From assembly GCA_964634895.1 (NCBI GenBank), contig CAZWJS010000039.1:1-9193 (forward strand): a stretch of 9,193 nt of DNA. Direction: 5' to 3'. The first letter of the stretch is position 1, and each line of letters begins with the position of its first letter. A program made the position numbers and the translations under genes. This stretch comes from CG-Epi1 sp964634895. Lineage in GTDB: Archaea > Thermoplasmatota > Poseidoniia > MGIII > CG-Epi1. Positions 7,260 to 9,193 of this stretch are shown one piece after another. The notes below the pieces were generated by a model. That model ran no database searches, was not told the origin of the DNA, and saw only the letters and a list, made by a program, of their open reading frames with translations.

Positions 7260-7839
7260 AGTTCAATGGGCAAGTTACAATTTCCATCCAATCGTCAATT
7301 TGCCCGATGATTATCAGATTCTAGATTTAACTAAAGGCAGGTGGAGTGCTTCTAAAAAACAATTTAGTATCGGAAAATATAATGAATTCCGGCCTAATAT
7401 GTACAATACAAAAATATTTGAAGGAAAGCGCAATATCCATATGGGAATTGATATTGGTGGACCAGTAGGTACTTCATGTATGGCCTTTTCAGATGGTACA
7501 ATATCACATTTTGGATATAATCCTGAACCTGGAGATTATGGGAATGTGTTAATAACTAGACATAAATTTTCAGGAATATATGTATGGGCTTTGTATGGGC
7601 ATCTAAGTTCTGAATCAATTAATAATAAAGAAGTAGGACAAACAGTAGCCAAAGGGGAGGTTTTAGGTTGGTTTGGTAATTATCAAGAAAATGGCGGTTG
7701 GGAGCCCCATGTTCATTTTCAGCTTTCTTTGTTGGAACCCACAACACACGACCTTCCAGGCGTTGTTTCTGAGGAAGATAGAAGTAAAGCCTTAGAGCAC
7801 TATCCAGATCCACGATTAGTTCTAGGTTCAATATACTAA
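7246..7839 (+). CDS. Signal-less M23-type metallopeptidase domain protein
   Basis: This 197-residue protein is almost entirely one LytM/M23 fold. It shows H65-M-G-I-D69 with the GGPVGT turn, Y117-G-H119 in ALYGHLS, the GQTVAKGEVLGWFG strand pair, and H155-V-H157 in WEPHVHFQL. The expected zinc ligands (H65, D69, H157) and catalytic histidines (H119, H155) are all present, so it looks enzymatically competent. There is no signal peptide or membrane segment, so it should stay in the cytoplasm. The tail with LPGV-x-x-E-x-R and Y-P-D-P-R-L-V-L recalls the M23 module in large bacterial phosphotransferase-M23-aminotransferase fusion proteins; this is from memory. Archaea lack murein, so a classical wall-hydrolase role is unlikely and the substrate is unknown. 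It overlaps birA by 14 bases and starts at TTG behind GAGGAGGT. Confidence 0.88.
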   Translation: MKKNKVQWASYNFHPIVNLPDDYQILDLTKGRWSASKKQFSIGKYNEFRPNMYNTKIFEGKRNIHMGIDIGGPVGTSCMAFSDGTISHFGYNPEPGDYGNVLITRHKFSGIYVWALYGHLSSESINNKEVGQTVAKGEVLGWFGNYQENGGWEPHVHFQLSLLEPTTHDLPGVVSEEDRSKALEHYPDPRLVLGSIY

Positions 7840-7867
7840 ATAATCATAAATTGCGTGCCTTCAGCAA

Positions 7868-7876
7868 CTTTTTAAT
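7868..7876 (+). promoter_or_regulatory. TATA-like box of the lipoprotein gene
   Basis: CTTTTTAAT is centred 27 bases before the ATG at 7899, the spacing of a leaderless archaeal promoter. It lies in a 59-base gap that follows the M23 gene, so the lipoprotein and vanZ-like genes probably form their own unit. No ribosome-binding site precedes the ATG. Confidence 0.4.
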
Positions 7877-7888
7877 CATACCGATTAA
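7872..7888. promoter_or_regulatory. Inverted repeat over the lipoprotein promoter, candidate operator
   Basis: TTAATC and GATTAA form a perfect 6-base inverted repeat with a 5-base spacer (ATACC). It spans about positions -27 to -11 relative to the ATG at 7899, overlapping the TATA-like box. TAATCATA also occurs twice as a direct repeat (7841-7848 and 7873-7880). A repressor site is possible, but short AT-rich repeats of this size arise by chance fairly often. Confidence 0.25.
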
Positions 7889-7898
7889 TTAGAGCCTT

Positions 7899-8633
7899 AT
7901 GAAGGATTTCAAAATCGTTTTGGTGCTTCTAATGTTCCTTACACCAGGTTGCCTGAGTGATATTAGAGATGAAGTCTCTTCCTGTGAGGACATTACTGGT
8001 GCCTGCAGATATGAAATCTTGAGATCTTCTGACTATTCACGTTTGCATATAGAGATTGATTTTGTAACGGGTAATTCGCCAGATTCAGATGCAATTGATT
8101 TATTGAAAACTAGGATTCAAGAGGTCACTGATAAAACATCAGTCTCAGTTAGTCAGAATTCTTTTGGAAGCACGGATGAAAGTTATTCACTTGATGAAAT
8201 TTTAGAGATTGAAAACACACAACGTGAAAGGTACAAGAGCGGCAATACGTTCATAATTTATATATTGTATCTAAATGGTGAATATCAAGATAATGATCAA
8301 ACATTGGGGTTAGCTTACAAAGGCTCTTCTTTTGTTTTATTCAAAGAGAAAATAGATGATGCATCTTTTCTTTTAATATCAGATGAGGATATTGAGAAAT
8401 CAGTTATAGTTCATGAATTTGGACATTTGCTTGGATTAATTAACAATGGTTATCAGTCACCTCATGATCATGAGGATCCTGACCATCCTAATCATTCAAA
8501 TAATGAAGATTCAGTAATGTATTGGGCTATTGAAAGTCAGGATATTGCTAACCAAATTGATGGAGAACCTCCTAATAATTTTGATTCTGATGATTTAGAC
8601 GACTTGGAAAGGATGAAAGACGGTCGTCTTTAG
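7899..8633 (+). CDS. Putative membrane-anchored lipoprotein zinc metalloprotease
   Basis: This 244-residue protein starts with a short basic N-terminus, a hydrophobic core (about 5-16) and a lipobox-like TPGC with Cys18 as the expected lipidation site, so it should be anchored on the outer face of the membrane. Residues 30-165 form a mixed domain I do not recognise. The zinc motif VHEFGHLLGLINNG puts H172, E173 and H176 in an HExxHxxG helix, followed by D190-H-E-D-P-x-H196 and H199, and then SVMYW with Met207 like a metzincin Met-turn. At the third metzincin ligand position there is Asn182, not His or Asp, so a residue in the DHEDPDHPNH segment may complete the site. The C-terminus is strongly acidic. 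It resembles a family of HEFGHLLGL-x-NNG secreted metalloproteases I know only loosely. The vanZ-like gene follows by 5 bases. Confidence 0.8.
   Translation: MKDFKIVLVLLMFLTPGCLSDIRDEVSSCEDITGACRYEILRSSDYSRLHIEIDFVTGNSPDSDAIDLLKTRIQEVTDKTSVSVSQNSFGSTDESYSLDEILEIENTQRERYKSGNTFIIYILYLNGEYQDNDQTLGLAYKGSSFVLFKEKIDDASFLLISDEDIEKSVIVHEFGHLLGLINNGYQSPHDHEDPDHPNHSNNEDSVMYWAIESQDIANQIDGEPPNNFDSDDLDDLERMKDGRL
8597..8631 (+). promoter_or_regulatory. Two mutually exclusive hairpins before the vanZ-like start
   Basis: AAAGACGGTCGTCTTT (8616-8631) is a perfect 6-base-pair stem with a GGTC loop that reaches the stop codon of the lipoprotein gene and ends 7 bases before the ATG at 8639. Its 3' arm can instead pair upstream: AGACGAC (8597-8603) with GTCGTCT (8623-8629), 7 pairs with a 19-base loop. 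The two folds cannot coexist. They could control translation of the next gene or mark an RNA processing site; the upstream arm also encodes an Asp-rich peptide, so chance is possible. Confidence 0.35.
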
Positions 8634-8638
8634 AATAA

Positions 8639-8992
8639 ATGCAAATTCCTTGGTTTGTAACAATTATTTATATAATTTTAATTAGTCTTCTTAGTCACCA
8701 ACCAGCCGATGATATCTCAGAGATTTCTCCAAGTATTAATAACTTAGATAAATTTTTTCACTTTATTGAATTTTCTATTCTTGGTTTTTTAATGTTTGGT
8801 TCTTTATCCTTACATTCAAATCAATTTGACACCATATTACGCCTTTCTATCAAAATAGGAATCTTAGTTTCCTGCTTAGATGAGTATCATCAAAGTTTTA
8901 TCGATGGAAGAAACTCATCCTTGGTAGACTTAATATTTGACATATTAGGCGTTTTATTCGGAACTTTTTTACATTACAGACTTTTTAGATAG
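8639..8992 (+). CDS. VanZ-like family membrane protein
   Basis: This 117-residue protein has the VanZ-like pattern: an N-terminal helix (about 4-19) ending in SHQP, then D37-K-x-x-H41-F-x-E44-F-x-x-L-G leading into a second helix, a third around 68-81, and D81-E-x-H84-Q-S-F-I-D-G-R91 with D97 and D101 leading into a last helix (about 98-112). VanZ of the enterococcal vanA cluster gives low-level teicoplanin resistance by an unknown mechanism; the wider family occurs in many bacteria and some archaea without a defined reaction. Conserved acidic, His and Arg residues suggest it is more than a structural protein. Teicoplanin resistance makes little sense in a cell without murein. The start is 5 bases after the lipoprotein stop, so the two are probably co-transcribed. 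Its 3' end overlaps the small minus-strand ORF by 24 bases. Confidence 0.85.
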   Translation: MQIPWFVTIIYIILISLLSHQPADDISEISPSINNLDKFFHFIEFSILGFLMFGSLSLHSNQFDTILRLSIKIGILVSCLDEYHQSFIDGRNSSLVDLIFDILGVLFGTFLHYRLFR

Positions 8993-9109
8993 TTTGATAG
9001 TTTTTCTTTTGAGTCTTTTCCTTCTTGGAGGTTTTTCCAGAGTACTAAATGTAATCCATCCAGTGCCTTTTTGTGTGCATTTTGGTTCTTCCGAATAGTC
9101 TGCGGCCAT
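8969..9109 (-). CDS. Short basic protein, 46 residues, function unknown
   Basis: On the minus strand an ATG at 9109 opens a 46-codon frame ending in TAA at 8971-8969. The N-terminal part is acidic to neutral (MAADYSEEPKC), the middle reads GTGWITFSTLEKPP, and the tail from about residue 29 is very basic (RRKRLKRKTIKLSKK), as in small nucleic-acid or ribosome-binding proteins. I do not recognise the family. Support for it being real comes from a good TATA box about 28 bases before the ATG, giving a leaderless start. The shift from acidic to basic composition is also protein-like, and no plus-strand gene covers most of it. It converges on and overlaps the vanZ-like gene by 24 bases. The lysine codons on a T-rich plus strand could also arise from a terminator region, so certainty is limited. 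Confidence 0.5.
   Translation of the reverse strand: MAADYSEEPKCTQKGTGWITFSTLEKPPRRKRLKRKTIKLSKKSVM
9001..9010 (+). terminator. T-rich run after the vanZ-like gene
   Basis: TTTTTCTTTT begins 8 bases after the vanZ-like stop, and more T-rich sequence follows to about 9037. Archaeal RNA polymerase can end transcription at such runs without a hairpin, so this may end the lipoprotein-vanZ unit. The same bases encode lysines of the minus-strand ORF, so the run may simply reflect that coding sequence. Confidence 0.25.
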
Positions 9110-9120
9110 TATGTCGGCGC

Positions 9121-9191
9121 GGAGTAAGCCTCCTTTATATAGTTATGTTCGGTAAAATACTTATTGTCAGGTGATGGGAGTAAGCCCCTTT
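9121..9191. repeat. Two copies of a short hairpin-like repeat
   Basis: GGAGTAAGCCTCCTTT (9121-9136) and GGAGTAAGCCCCTTT (9177-9191) share ten identical bases followed by a pyrimidine-rich end, 56 bases apart. On the minus strand each can form a 4-base-pair stem: GGAG/CUCC in one, and GGGG/UCCC with one G-U pair in the other, both with CUUA in the loop. The purpose is unknown. The second copy touches the window edge, so more copies could follow outside. Confidence 0.4.
9134..9141 (-). promoter_or_regulatory. TATA box for the minus-strand small gene
   Basis: Read on the minus strand this is TATATAAA, followed by GGAGG, and centred about 28 bases before the ATG at 9109. It is the best match to an archaeal TATA box in the window and at the right distance for a leaderless transcript. 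A GGAGG at 9132-9128 is too far (18 bases) from the ATG to act as a normal ribosome-binding site. Confidence 0.45.
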
Positions 9192-9193
9192 CT

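Noticed and set aside
7899..8633. Identification of the lipoprotein as an archaemetzincin
   Set aside because: Archaemetzincins have an extended zinc motif with several cysteines after HExxHxxGxxH; neither the third His nor those cysteines are present.
9110..9193. Minus-strand frame running from the window edge to a TAA that overlaps the ATG at 9109 (TAATG)
   Set aside because: It could be the end of an upstream gene coupled to the small ORF, but it contains the TATA box and repeat, has GC-rich codons unlike its neighbours, and is only 27 codons long.
1..9193. CRISPR arrays, tRNA or rRNA genes, insertion sequences, attachment sites
   Set aside because: No regularly spaced repeats, cloverleaf-like segments, rRNA-like conserved stretches, transposase frames or terminal inverted repeats were seen on reading both strands.

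Overview
The window looks like a low-GC chromosomal piece from a euryarchaeon, most likely a marine planktonic lineage of the Poseidoniia type (Marine Group II/III). The strongest evidence is a complete large subunit of the archaeal D-family DNA polymerase (DP2, 3313-6624), which bacteria and eukaryotes lack. Supporting signs are TATA-like boxes about 23-28 bases before several start codons (a leaderless-transcript pattern), GTG and TTG starts, and an acyl-CoA dehydrogenase of the kind expected in heterotrophic marine archaea. The lineage is inferred from gene content and composition by eye; no database search was run.

Layout. An acyl-CoA dehydrogenase lies at 63-1247. Two tiny cysteine-pair proteins follow (a membrane-anchored zinc ribbon at 1285-1506 and a soluble C-x4-C / C-x2-C protein at 1537-1773). 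The second overlaps by ATGA a roughly 12-helix ABC-2-like membrane protein (1770-3272). Next is a tightly overlapped run of DP2 (3313-6624), a minimal biotin-protein ligase (6621-7259) and a signal-less M23-type metallopeptidase domain protein (7246-7839). A new transcription unit starts near 7870 with a lipoprotein that carries an HExxH metalloprotease motif (7899-8633), followed after 5 bases by a VanZ-like membrane protein (8639-8992). On the other strand, a 46-residue basic ORF (8969-9109) converges on vanZ and has a good TATA box. The last 75 bases hold two copies of a short repeat.

How the parts may fit. PolD, BirA and M23 form a translationally coupled run without an obvious shared function. 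The lipoprotein protease and VanZ-like protein form a second unit acting at the cell envelope. The small zinc protein and ABC-2-like permease form a third. No rRNA, tRNA, CRISPR array, insertion sequence or intein is seen. The items most worth a second look are the intracellular M23 protein, the reduced zinc modules of DP2, the unusual metal-site sequence of the lipoprotein, the hidden minus-strand gene, and several perfect inverted repeats in or beside promoters.
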